The notes beneath the pieces were generated by a model. That model saw only the letters and a program-made list of their open reading frames with translations. It did not search any database and was not told the DNA's origin. Of a stretch of DNA of 64,000 bases, positions 1 to 11,220 are shown one piece after another. Origin of the DNA: Asterella californica. Lineage: Eukaryota; Streptophyta; Marchantiopsida; Marchantiales; Aytoniaceae. Within the stretch, counting starts at the first letter, position 1. The number at the start of each line of letters is the position of its first letter. The DNA is taken from the NCBI GenBank assembly GCA_036924285.1, contig JAYKYS010000014.1, positions 4,836,001 to 4,900,000 of the forward strand, given 5' to 3'. Made by a program: the position numbers and the translations under genes.

Positions 1-21
1 AGAGATCTGCTCATCTTAAAA

Positions 22-1226
22 TAGCAGACTCTGATTCCAATAAAAAATAACGAGGTCAACTGACTACCTACCTCTACTGCTTACTCCTGATCAACAGATC
101 CTCACATGCCTGATCTCTTAATTCGGTTTCTGATCACGTGGGAAGTCCTGCTGGTACCTGTGGTGTGGCCGAGGTGACATCCTCCTCAATGCTCGTAAAG
201 TGGGCTTCCACCATGATTTCAGAAGCCAGAAGAAGCTTATGAGAAGCTGAGTCCACCTATGCTTCCTGACTCTTCTGTTCCACTTGCTCGACAGTGGGAG
301 TTGCGGTGACATCACAGTGATCAGAGGTAGTCACCTCCTCTACTCTAAACACATGAGAAGACATCTCTGCTTCCTGTCTTCTTTTGTCTTCTTTTCGACT
401 TCCAGCGTTGTCATCACCAAGTGGATAGCGAGGTCGAACTCCTCCTTGTTGAGATCCTTCCGAATTGTTGGTCTTGATGCATGAGAAGACATAGCTGCAT
501 GCTGAGGAATCGAGGGAAGATCGTAGAGAGTCTTCAGGTCCTCAATCTGCTGATCCAGATAGCGGAACATGCTCTCCTAGGCAGTCCACTAACATCTCTC
601 TAGAAGCATCATGCCAATCACGAGCGAGGGTAAGAAGCTTCCTTCTCGTAGTGAAGTTGAACTTCTTCCTAAGTGCTTCTCTCATCTGTGCCATGATCTC
701 CTTGGCTCGGGCTTCTGCTTCTTCTCGCTGCTTCTTCTCTGCTAGGGCTTGAGCTTCCGCGGCTTCTCACAGTGCACTCCAAGTCGTCTTCTCTTCTACG
801 AGACCAGTGAGCTTATCCTTGATCCACAGAACCTCTTATTCGTGTTGTTGGAGTCGCATCTGCAACTATGCCGACTCCTTGGCAGAAGTAGAAGCAGAAG
901 CTTCCGTCTTATGCTTCGCGGTTATCTTTTTCGTGGTGCGGAGATTGGCTTCTAGAGCTTCCTGCTCTTGCTTCTGGACCTCCTCTTGCTGCATCAAGGT
1001 TCGAAGACCGAATCAAGGCTACAGTGGCTTCTCTTGAGTCATCGTGCGCTTCTCCACCAACTCCATCATTGGCTGAATCTCTAAACTAAAGAAGGCGCTA
1101 AACTCTTCCAGTCGTCTTCTCGTAGAAGACAAGTTCATCCTCACAAATCGATCTGTGGCTGCTTCCCTATCTTCCAAAGGCATGGATGTCTCTTCCACCA
1201 CCGTGGTCTTCTCCTTTTACGCACGA
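22..1226 (-). pseudogene. Diverged relic of the family A LTR-encoded coiled-coil ORF
   Basis: On the minus strand this stretch matches the C-terminal two thirds of the reading frame found inside the family A LTRs (better copies at 23898-26218 and 51614-53955). Recognisable pieces are the segment around MNLSS..RRLEEFSA with IQPMMELVEK (1019-1201), the coiled-coil region, MFRYLDQQIE..KTLY (near 500-570), and KEEFDLAIHLV (near 400-450). Many stops and frameshifts break it, and it differs more from the other copies than they do from each other, so it is an older insertion. It is cut on the right by an F-like LTR at 1227. Function of the protein is unknown. Confidence 0.75.
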
Positions 1227-2175
1227 TGTCATGTTGTACGTGGACCTATACGGTGAAAATTAGTTGCAGAGAAATTTTTTCTCTATTGTGTAAAGGAAGA
1301 TGCCATGTAGCTTATCAAGTTGGACAAGAGCTAAGCTGGGGTGATGCTTGACAAGCTGCCCCCTAGCTTGGATTGAAATATCACCTTGAAGGGGTCAAAA
1401 AGTTTCAGAATGCAGAGCTCGTCGAGGAGAGCGACTTCATGCTTCCGGTTTTGACAGAAAATGTTCTAGGTAATAGTTAGTATAGGTCTTAGGTTGTGAA
1501 AGATGCAAAAGAGAGAAATCCGTCGATTCCAGCTCGTGACTCAGACTTATGATTTGACAACTTGAGTGTGTAGGTGTTTGTGAGTACTATAGTTTTGACT
1601 CTTTATTCACTAAAAATGAAGTTGTACAGAGAAGTTAGTGTAGAAAAAGCTAGTAATACTTTACAGAAAATTGTCTTCAAGAATAAGAATATGTACGAAC
1701 AGATTTACCTTTGTGAACGGAAGCACATGCCATCCCAGTGATAGGGCGTTGTCTAGGAGGAAAGTGGTCTCAAGATCAATTCCTCCTGGCATGTGTTTCC
1801 TATTCTGACATTTTGGTCTCCTGGAAAGGAGTCTATGTTGGATATGCAGCCAGGTCCTGCATATCTAGGAGGGGGAGACCGATATTTCTCTTAATCATGA
1901 GCTTCCTGGCCTAAGCCTTTGCATGCCACATTGAATATACGATGAGAGATACCTGGTGCTCATATGAGGGGGCTGTAAGCTCTATGAGATAGTCTCATAA
2001 GTGTTGGGACTTCGGTCTACATTGGATGGCTTGTGGTATATTCAAGGTGGCATCAAGATGGCATCAAGAGCACGGGAAAGTTTTATTAATCTAGCTAAGT
2101 AATCAAGGGGTCAGCTTAGAAAAGGGGGCTGAGAACATTTTATTAATCAAGGGGTCAGCTTAGCAAAGAGGGATG
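1227..2175 (+). repeat. Truncated, diverged LTR of an F-like element
   Basis: The segment begins TGTCATGTTGTACGTGG, matching the reverse complement of the right end of element F's LTR (TGTCGTGTTGTACATGG). It follows that LTR through the CTAGCTTG/AAGCTGCCCC motifs, the ATCAATTCCTCCTGGC block and the GGCATCAAGATGGCATCAAGAGCAC block near 2060. It then leaves the F pattern and carries a local duplication of an ATTAATCAAGGGGTCAGCTTAG unit near 2090-2165. It stops abruptly at family A pol sequence. No coding region is seen. It is older than F, judged by divergence. Confidence 0.8.
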
Positions 2176-2462
2176 TGTCCTTCTTCTTCTCATCTTTTTG
2201 GCTCAATACCACCCCTATGGTAAAAGTAGAAACATCCACATAAATGTGGAAGACTCTCTCCCAATCAAGTGACCTTAGGATAGGAGATTCTGACAGAAGC
2301 CTTTTATTTCTTCGAATACTTCCTGCTGCTCAGAAGACCAAATGTAAGGTTCGTCCTTCTTTAGCAACTTGGTGAGTCTTCCTGCTACTTCTGCGTATCT
2401 ATCAATAAACCTTCTGTAGTATCCTATGTTGCCCAAGAAGCTTCTCAACTGAGTCAGGTTAG
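2176..2462 (-). pseudogene. Fragment of family A pol (RT end to RNase H start)
   Basis: Reading from 2462 leftwards, the minus strand encodes LTQLRSFLGNIGYYRRFI, then a KLLKKDEPYIWSSEQQ segment, then part of the region leading into RNase H. This matches A1 at 58850-59110 and A2 at 30000-30230. The fragment is about 290 bases, lacks all catalytic residues, and is bounded by an F-like LTR on the left and a family A LTR on the right. It is a relic of an older family A copy into which another copy inserted. Confidence 0.85.
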
Positions 2463-4952
2463 TGTAGTGTCGCAGGATTACTCCTTTTGCCCATTTAGTG
2501 TACAAGATATCGTTCCCACAGAGGATTTGCACAAGTAACGCTGCTCTAAGTTCTAAGATCTGTTCAAACACACAAACACACGGGTTTTGCCTAGAAATCC
2601 CGTCTTCTCACAAAACCACGCGTCTTCCAGACATGCCAAAAGGTGCTCTGGACCCAAACAAACAACTACTAACTAAAATATCACACAACTATTCACAGAG
2701 AAGCTCGGGAAGACAATCTTCCTGCTTCCAGGTCACTTCTTCCGGTCTTCTCACTACCGTCTTCCCGAAGCGTCTTCTCGTCTTCTCGTCTTCTGGGGGT
2801 TCAGCTCGTCTTCTCGCACCTCCAGAAGACTGTCCTGCTTCACAGAAGTCGACTAGCAGCGACTATTACACCTTATTCTCGCACTCACATTCCAACGGGT
2901 TAGATTAATCACAGGGTGTATGCCCCCCTGTAGCCTTCCCAGGCTTCTGCCTACGGAAATGGTCTTCCTGCAACACTACAACGACATTCACCTTCACGAA
3001 AGCTCAATAGAAGTCTCGGAAGCTCACTAGAAGAAGGTAAGAAGATGGGGAAGATGGGAGAAGATGGGGAAGAAGAGAAAATCCAAACAAGAGGAAAACA
3101 AGATGAAAAGTAGAAATTAAGATTCCGACAGGCTTCTAGTCCGGATCCTGACTAACAAGCCATCCTTGCTTGTAATAGTTTGGGGAGGAAGACAACAAAC
3201 GTGAGTACAGTGGCACCGTCTTCTACTCGAGGATGTCGTCTTCTGTTGCGGGAAGAAGGCTTCTTTCTTCTTCTCTTCGCTGCTCCGACTACTCTGTCTT
3301 CTGGGATCCCTTATCCATAAGACCGTCCGTACGTAGATCCTAAGTGCTCTACTGGACGAGCCAAGCTACACTTCCACAACTGTTGACATTCACCGCCACT
3401 CAAGAAGAACACTTCTCATGCACAATTGGGAGCGAATTCAAGGAAACCCACCACCTAGAAGACACGGATTAAGCTTTTGCACTCAAATCAACAATCCATT
3501 CCCCGAGAAGAAGTCACATTGGCATTGGGAAGCTCACTCCCTCTACTTCTTGCGCCTACTCCTCGACACACCAGTCTAGTCAACAGGACTGTACGAGGAT
3601 ACCGTTCCCTGTTCCTAAACTGTCCACTACCTCTATCTACATCTTCGAACCACTGCTGGTACGAGCATGCAGACCCCTCTTGTGTATTCCCAGACTATTC
3701 GTATGTTTCCAACAACGGGTGTAGTGTGCGAAGAACTGTCTGTCATGTGTCTCGTCTCTAATGTGTCTAGTCTACCTGCACCATAAAATCGATATGGATG
3801 TGCAGCAGCTAGCTCAATTCCTACGCTGCAATCCTACTTATGCCGCTGCCATGAGAAAACAGAGGAGGCGACCACCAAGGAGAGAGAGGCGCTGACAGGA
3901 GGCTGCCACCCCACATGCAAGCGATTCCCCTTCCTAATTAGCCATCCACCTTGTTGCTCCTGCGCTACCTATGTTGCCACATGGTATCCTAACTAATTTT
4001 ACATTGGAAAACTGCCACCCTTAAGATAGCATGTTCGGTTCCTACTAAATCTGGGATTGTCAACTTGTCCTCTACGTTTGCTATCTACTCTGATTGCTCG
4101 GAGGCAATCTCTACCTGATCTGCTCTTATCGGAACTACTAGCTCGGCTTGTGATAAGCTAGAAAGCCCTGCGATTACCTCGGATGTCACCGGGGTGGCTT
4201 CCTCCATAGTCGTCGCTGGTCCTGCTGTCGCTGCTGTGACTTCCTCCTCGGCTTCGGCTTCGACTTCCGACTCTACTTCTACTTCGGAAGACGGAAGCGT
4301 CTTCTGGGAAGCTGGGTCGAGTGGTGCTTCCTCGCTCTTCTGAGGCACGGGTGCGGTACTAGGGACCATGGCGACCTCATAGGGGTCTGGGGAAGTCGCT
4401 TCCTCCACACGGAATACCTAGGAAGACGGTTCTTCTTCCTGTCTTCCGGGGCGTCTTCCGGTGTCTTCTCGGCTTCCAACGCTGTCACTACCAAGTGGAC
4501 AGCGAGGTCGAACTCCTCCTTCTTCATTCCCGATCCAGTCGATGGTGCTGAAGCTTGGAAGATGCAGTTGCAGGTGACGGAATCAAGGGAAGACCATAGA
4601 GTGTCTTCACTCCTTCTATCTGTCGATCCAAATACCTGAACATGCTCTCCTTGCATTCTACCAATCCCGCTCTAGACTCGCTGTCCCATCCTCTAGCCAA
4701 GGTAAGCAACTTCCTATCCGCGGTGAAGTTGAACTTCTTTCGAAGTGCTTCCACCGACTGTGCTAGCATCTCCTGCGCACGAGCTTCCGCTGCTTCCCGT
4801 TGCGTCTTCTCTGCTGCAACTCGCGCTTCTACGACTTCCCGCTGCATCTTCCATGTCGTCTTCTCCTCGGCGAGGGCGGTGATCTTCCCCCGCACTCGGA
4901 GAACCTCCTGATCGCGTTGCTGTACACGCGCCTGCAACTCTTGGTTGCTCTG
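2463..4952 (-). repeat. Truncated family A LTR (copy A3)
   Basis: The left end, TGTAGTGTCGCAGGATT, corresponds to the family A LTR terminus TGTAGTGACGTAGGATT seen at 22265 and 42653, so the LTR lies in minus orientation with its 3' end at 2463. It runs through the 3' part of the LTR and about half of the LTR-encoded ORF, then ends at about 4952, where it is fused to + strand gag of A0. About 2.6 kb or more of the LTR's 5' part is missing. Bases 2600-4080 hold no other feature that I can see. Confidence 0.85.
4085..4952 (-). pseudogene. LTR-encoded coiled-coil ORF, C-terminal part (copy in A3)
   Basis: The minus strand carries the coiled-coil core of the LTR ORF (residues around QELQARVQQRDQEVLRV, KKFNFTADRKLLTLARG and MFRYLDRQIEGVKTLYGL) followed by an acidic tail ending at a TAG at 4085-4087, the stop also present in the copies at 51614 and 18852. 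The frame is broken: a 19-base segment next to TCTTCC repeats, present in A1 and in the A2 5' LTR, is absent here near 4455, and other indels separate the pieces. The N-terminal half is missing because the LTR is truncated at 4952. No known domain was recognised. Confidence 0.75.
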
Positions 4953-5563
4953 AGCGTGCAATAATTGTGGAGAGACAGGACACTGGTGGTCCACCTGTCC
5001 TCATCCGAGAAGATAGAATGGGCAAGTGCCCTTGTGTGGGAACTGTAAGGAAGCCGGTAATTTCACCGGGAATTGCCCTCAAACCTTACGACCACGACAA
5101 ATGGTGAGATTTGCTGAGACCACGCCTCATGCAGAAGCTGCATCAGCTTCTAAACTCGAGTTAGCAGTGGTACAGCACATCACGATAGAAGAAGAAGGTC
5201 CTGGGGATTGTACGGATTGTCTCCATATCGAGGAAGACGAACCAGATCCCGGGAAGCGCGAAGGAAAGGAACCTCAGCTGCAGATGACGACTGCAGCTCA
5301 GAAGACGAAGTTACTTGAGGCATCTTCTTCTTTCACTTTGGCGGATGGTACTGTTTGGAGCCCTAGCTCGGATTCAGACAGTTGGCCTCCCGAGGAAGTT
5401 CTGGATGAAGCGGTGTTCAAGGTAAGTACCAGAAGCAAAGGGAAGTTAGAATCTCGTCAGAAGGAGATCAAGAAGAAGAAGCAGCGAAAGGAGAGGTCAT
5501 CTTCCCCGGAGCGGCCTTCTTCTCCTACTTACGACCGAGAAGATCTGAAGTACTTTGCTCCTG
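4953..5563 (+). pseudogene. gag: A0 gag, zinc-knuckle and linker region
   Basis: This is internal sequence of the outermost family A element. It starts inside the knuckle CNNCGETGHWWSTC, then has a TAG at 5014-5016 where A1 has CAG, then a further knuckle, CGNCKEAGNFTGNC, whose expected His is Asn. It continues with an acidic, Lys-rich linker and reaches ..YFAP, where A1 interrupts it. The reading frame resumes at 63061 beyond A1. The upstream part of gag is absent, replaced by the truncated A3 LTR. The nonsense codon and altered knuckle show that A0 is inactive. Confidence 0.85.
5559..5563. repeat. Target-site duplication of A1 (TCCTG)
   Basis: TCCTG directly precedes the A1 5' LTR and is repeated at 63060-63064 directly after the A1 3' LTR. 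Removing A1 and one copy joins A0 sequence in the order and frame seen in the homologous part of A1 at 56780-56810. This shows that A1 is one insertion event into A0. Confidence 0.95.
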
Positions 5564-7565
5564 TGTGGTGCCCACAAATTACAGGATGCACGAATTTTTG
5601 AAATTTTTAAGAATAATGACTTGTTTATATAACTGAAGAAGCGTTGTTACTTAAGGTTACGTCTTCCTTAACAGGAAGATGATCTTAAGAGCTGTTTTGT
5701 AATAAGAAGTTGACTTCTTCAGAAGACGACCGTCTTCGGAAGACCGTCTTCTCAGTTACGTCTTCAGAAGACAAGAAGACGGCGGAAGATGGGAAGACGG
5801 CGGAAGACACCTGTATTCCGGAAGACAGCGACCGCGAAGGACCAACCACGAGTTTTCGGGTAAGACAGTAGGTGTACCTACTGGAGCGCACCGAATAGGG
5901 AGGAAGGTCAAGAAGACACCAAGGACGAGAACCCCTAATCTGCGGGGAAGATGCGTGAGGAAGCACATTAGACACCTTCCAACTTCCCGCAGCATAGCGC
6001 ACCTGAAGAAGATTGATTGAGAGAGTGAACTTCGAGCTAGCATTGAGAGAGGAATCGAGTAAGACATTGAGGTAGGAGAGAGTAAGTTGGCAGCTAGTCG
6101 AAGGGTGAGATCGAATTGCGGGAGCACAACCAACAGAGAAAGCGAAGGCGCTTCTGTGGAGCTTCCGAGAAGCTGACAGTGAAGAGTGGCGAGTAGAAGC
6201 AGAGGTGGAATCGAGGTGTGGACCAAAATTGACAGCAGGCGCAGTCGTGTGGAGTCGCATTGGAAGCTAGGACAAGAGCCAGAAGCGCGCGGAGGTCGAA
6301 GGCAACTCGGGGAACCGAAGAAGACTGTAGAGGTTCTTCCCCTTGTTCTTTTCCCCTCCCACTTCTTCTCGCCTTTTCTTGGTACTCCCCGCGCTTCCTT
6401 GATTGTGTGTAGGCAGCCTGATCGATTACCCCACCCCTCATTCTTCCTATTGAGACACTGGGCGCGGAAGCGCTGCCCAATTTCTGTCGAGACATCTCCT
6501 TGCTTCTTCCCGGGCTCAATTCGAGCTTCCCTACTCCTAGCCCTCAAATTGAAGACCCCAACTATCAATTTCCCTACCCCATTACCTCTCTATTCTCGAA
6601 ACTTGGAATAGAAGACGATTCGGAAGATGGGAACATCTTCGGAAGACGCTTCTTGAACTTGACTGTCTTCGGAAGACATCTTCGGAAGACTGTCTTCGGA
6701 AGTCGACTGAACGCAATTCGTATCAAGAGTGGATTTGCTTTGCTTTTGTGTTTAGAGCGACTTGGTACGAAGCCTAAGTGGTGTGGTGAGTTGTTGTGTT
6801 ATTTCGGGAAGTTGGAACTCGGGAACTAGGCCTGTGCCTCCCGGTCTTCCAAGCTTCTCAACTCCACATCTTCCTAGAGAGACTAGAAGACTGAAAGGCT
6901 GGCAAAATGAGCGAGAAGACGTGAGGGTCCATTTCGGGTCTCTTCTGTCCGACCCATAGCAGCCGTTCCTTCTTCTTCCCGAACTTAGAAGACAGTTGTG
7001 AGAAGTATTGCTGGCAGAATCCGGAGAGAATGGTCGCGGGTCATGTCTTTCCATCATGCAGCAAACTTCTTCTGAGTGCGTATGAGAGGTGAGAAGTCAG
7101 AAGAACAGAGTGCACATGTTTTGAGTCTGTTGTGAGGATAGATTGCGCGTAGGAAGAAGAAGACAGGTGAGACCAGTGAAGGGAAGTCTGACTTCGGGAG
7201 GTCTTCCGAGAACGACATTGAATCGAAAGCTGTCCCAAGTGTCTTCCCAGAGGCCACTGTCACCGCAGGAGTCCGTAACCATCTTCTGAACCTTTCTCAT
7301 ACTCTACTTCTCGCATATCTTGTATCTTCTGATAGGAAGTAGGATGTAATGCAAGGTGGGTTGTCTTCTTGGTAATCCATGCGAGGCCTTGCTTAGATAG
7401 GATTGTTTAGATATAGCTCGGAAGACGAGAGCTATCTAGGAAGTACTGTTAGGATCCCGGAAGACGGAGTAGCTGTCTTCTGGAAGACTAGTTTCGTCTT
7501 CTGAGAAGTAGAAGCTAGACTGTGGGCACTCGGGAAGAACTGAGCCTTCAGCTCATAGTAGGTGC

Positions 7566-7922
7566 TTGTGGTTTAGTGCAACGGATCTTCCAAGTATGTC
7601 GATGCATCCGCGAGGCTTGGTGTTGCCAGCGACAGAATTGGCCGAGGCCACTCCTTTCCTCAAGGAGTTGGGTCTCGACTTCTTCCTGTGGGACTGGAAC
7701 CTCGCAGATCAAGGGCTTCTGGAGGAGGTGTGGGCCGCGTTACCACCGCGTAACCGTGTACCTGCAAAGGCAGGAGTTGCTCGGGGAAGACCATCTTCCT
7801 GGACTGAAGACTGGTGGCGTAAGGCGTTTCACAGGCCTGAGACCGAGAACCGAGGATATTGGTACGAGAAGAAGATCTTGCCTAGGATTGTGAGTTCATG
7901 GCATGTGCCTGGGAGTACCACC
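7566..7922 (+). pseudogene. LTR-encoded ORF, N-terminal part (A1 5' LTR)
   Basis: This is the first ~119 codons of the LTR ORF, open from a TTG at 7566, with an in-frame ATG at 7596 (MSMHPRGLVLPATELAE) that I consider the likelier start because no ATG lies upstream in frame. The sequence is rich in Trp and aromatic residues (WDWNLADQGLLEEVW, SWTEDWWRKAFHRP). It is cut at 7922 by element F; the C-terminal part resumes at 17558 after a loss of about 230 codons. The protein resembles no family I recognise. Confidence 0.8.
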
Positions 7923-9601
7923 TGATAGATCAGAGAGAAATGACCAGGAAGGAGAATAGGTCGCTGCAGACGATGAAATCTCAAAACACACCCTCTTGTG
8001 CCCACCAATTGCAAAACAAACACTCAAGCACGCACTCAGGTACACAAATATGTCTCTCCGGAGTAGAAATAGCTTTATTTCAGCGTCAACTGCTTCACTG
8101 TTAAGAAAATATCTCTCTCCTCCTCTCCTAAGTCCTTCTCAGCTGAAAATTCCAAGGAATTTGATCTTACGACAACCAAAGCCTTGTCAAAAACGATCTC
8201 CTTCCAATAAACCACCTCTATCCGTTCAATTCTACTCCTTCCAAACCTCAAAACTGTGTAACATATGAGGTTCTTGTCTCCAAAACACTTTCCTGCCTCT
8301 CTCACGATCTCCCCTGTTCACTCCATTCAATTCTGTCAGAAAAATCGACCCCCACTCAACCTCCAAGCTTCTCAGCGTCTCCTCTCCTCAAATCCCTAAT
8401 TCTCCTCCTTTCTCCTCCTTCGCCTTAGTTCTCTCAGAAAACTCCCTTGAAAAAGTGTCCTCGATCTCCAGCCGCCGCAGGTATTAAACCTAAAAGTTAA
8501 GGCCCCTGCTTAAGCTGCCCCCCTGCTGTCCTTATAAGTGCAGTCACTTATCACAAGCAGGGCCCTAGCTTAAACTGCCCCCCTGCTGTCCTTATGCATA
8601 CAGAGCATTTTTTACAAAGTTGGCCCCTTTTTAATACAAGTTTCACAGTTGTCTCCACAAACTCTACCCCTACACTAATAAAGGTTCACATAACCTCATT
8701 CTCCATCCCAAGCCTACTCGACGATTATTTAACTATTTAACAAAAGTTTCCTGTGCTCTTGATGCCATCTTGATGCCATCCTGAATATACTACAAGCCAT
8801 CCAATGTAGGCCGAAGCCCCTACACTTATGAGGCTGCTCCACAGGGCTTACAGCCCCCCCATATGCGCACCAGGTATCTCCCATAGTATATTCAGGATGG
8901 CATGCGGAGGCTTAGGCCAAGAAGCCCACGATTAAGGGAGATACCGGTCTCCCGCCCCTAGGTATATAGGACATGGCTGAATACCCAACATAGACTCCCA
9001 TCCGGGAGGTCAACATGCCAGAATAGGAACCAGAGGCCAGGAGGGATTGATCCTGAGACCACTTCCCTCCTAGGCAGGCGCCTTATCACTGGTATGGCCT
9101 CTAGTTCCGTTCTAAAAGGATTTAAACTTTGTACATATGCTTTTACTGTAGAAATCTTCCTGCAAAGTCTTTACTAGCCTTTTCTGTGCAAACTCCTCTA
9201 TACAACTCCGTTTTTAATGAACAAGGAGTCAAAACTATAGTATTCAGGAACACCTACACACCCACGCTATCAGATTCTGAGTTCGAGTCTCGAGCCAAAA
9301 TCGACGGATTTCCCTCTTTCACATATTTCACAGCCTAAAACTCGTACTAACTATTGCTTAAAACACTTTCTGTCAAAACTAGAAGCATGAGGTCGCTCTC
9401 CTCGTCGTGCTTTACATCCTGGTGTCTTTCGACTCCCTTAGGGGTGATACTCCAACCCAAGCTAAGGGGCAGCTTGTCAAGCATGGCCCCAGCTTAGCTC
9501 ATGCCTAGCTTGTTAAGCTGCAGGGCAGCTTCCTTTACACAACAAAGAAAAGATCTCTTTGCAACTAGTTTTCATTGTACAGACCCATGTACAACACGAC
9601 A
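7923..9601 (-). repeat. Element F 3' LTR
   Basis: This 1,679-base LTR ends (on the + strand) in GTACAACACGACA and begins TGATAGATCAGAG. It matches 15950-17557 closely but carries about 71 extra bases near 8520-8600, bounded by repeats of CTGCCCCCCTGCTGTCCTTAT. It contains a 20-base perfect inverted repeat at 8773-8792 and 8884-8903, also present in the other LTR. No supported coding region lies in it. Confidence 0.92.
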
Positions 9602-9618
9602 TTCACCCCCTCCAAACC
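9602..9618 (-). other. Polypurine tract of element F
   Basis: On the minus strand GGTTTGGAGGGGGTGAA lies directly against the 3' LTR, the position where plus-strand DNA synthesis is primed in LTR retrotransposons. Element B has a near copy, GGTTCAGAGGGGGTGGA, at 31606-31622. Confidence 0.85.
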
Positions 9619-9646
9619 TGCACATCCTCTGGTATGTGCCAATCCG

Positions 9647-11220
9647 TCACCGATGGTCGAAGAGAGCGAATGCCAATTCGCTCTCTTCGACCGCCTCAGA
9701 AAGGTCTTCATTTGCTCCTGTCTGCTCTGAACCTAAGAACTCAGCTAACTTTACAGCCTCCCCTCTTTTCTTGAATAACTTCACTCGTTTCCCAGCAACT
9801 GGAAGTCTTAAAGGCGTGCCATCTAACTCTTGCAAGGAATAAGTAGCATTCTGATGTACATCAGAGACAAGGTACGGGCCAAACCACCTTCTCGAAAACT
9901 TTCGGATTGTAGAGTGTTGGTTCTCCAATGTGCTGTCGTATACCAACACCCAGTCCCCAACTTATATCAGTTTTGGCCGAAGTCTATGAGTCTTATCAAA
10001 CCTCTCTTTGTTTCCAAGTCGAGCCGCTTTCAGCCGTCGCTGCGCTTCAGCGAGATCCTCCTCTCTACATTCTAGCTGTCTGATTCGTAGTGAGAGAAGT
10101 TGCACACGGTCCACATTGTCCTCCCATGGCAAGGTAGCCCAAGTAGGAAAGTCTTCTTCTGCTGGCATCATCGGTTTTTACCCTAACATTAACTCAACAG
10201 GCATGTACCCTGTAGTAGAACAATGAGTTGTTCTATCTGCCCATAAAGCAAAAGGGAGTAACCTGGGCCACTCTCTATGCTTACCATCACACGCCTTCAC
10301 CAAAGCCTGAACTATTGATGGATGTCCTCGCTCGCTCTTGCCAATCCCCTCTGGATTCATCGCAGTGGTAAGCTTGAGCTTCACACCATATCGAGCAAAA
10401 AACTCTTTCGCTTCCGTACCCCGTAGTTCTCCTCTATCTGCCCGTAGTCTTCCTACAGACCCATACCTACAGATAATATCTTCAAGAACAAACTTACATA
10501 TCCTCTCTGTGGTCTTCGTCCTCAAAGCTCGCCCTTCTACAAAGTTGGAGAGATCCTCACGAGCCAGAACCAAATATCGCATGCCCCATAACCCCAGAGG
10601 CATCACCACTAAGTCGAGAACCCACTGAAAGTGAATGCAAGGCGGATAAGTTGGCACGAGACCATCCCTGTACCGCATCTTTGAATAGAACTGGCAATGC
10701 AAGCAGGAGCTGACGTAGTTCACCACATCTTGATACAGACCTTTCCACCAGTACCTCTCCTTCAACTTGGTGTAGGTAGCCCAAATCCCTCGATGTCCGG
10801 CCCATAAGGTATCATGGAACTCCTTCATTAGTTGCTGCTTAGTTTCTTGATCGTCCACTACCCGTATGAACATTCCATCTCTCCTCTGTGGTCGCTCCAA
10901 AGATACCCATCATGCAGAAGATAGTTGTAAGCTTGTTTTCTTATCTCCCTGAACTCTACTTTGCTCCACCTCTCCTGCCTCTCCAACAAGCTCAGATAAT
11001 ATCCTATGTCACGAAGTCTACCTGTGTAAAGCTCCTCTCTAAACATCAACAGCTCCAAGTTTGTAGCTCGTCGATTAACCTAACACTGAGCATCATGTCT
11101 CTCTTCTTCCTCAGCTTTTGAAATCATGACATCCTCATCCACAAATCGAGCCCTTGACAACATATCTGCAACCATATTCTCCTTTCCTTTTTTTCCATAT
11201 GCTTCAGCTCTGGATTCAAG
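9647..11220 (-). pseudogene. pol: Element F integrase and pol C-terminus, broken
   Basis: The minus strand encodes the RNase H end (VADMLSRAR near 11150), a zinc-binding domain (GHRGIWATYTKLKERYWW ... CLHC, near 10690-10810), the catalytic core with candidate Asp, Asp and Glu residues in LDLVVMPLG, ADRGEL and GKSERGHP, and a GPY/F-like module (RRWFGPYLV, near 9860-9890). It lies in three reading frames: a shift near 11220, another near 10870, and then stops at 10178-10180 and 9962-9964 where B has sense codons (CAA in the first case by homology). The last piece ends at 9647, 29 bases from the polypurine tract. It cannot give a functional integrase without repair. Confidence 0.85.
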
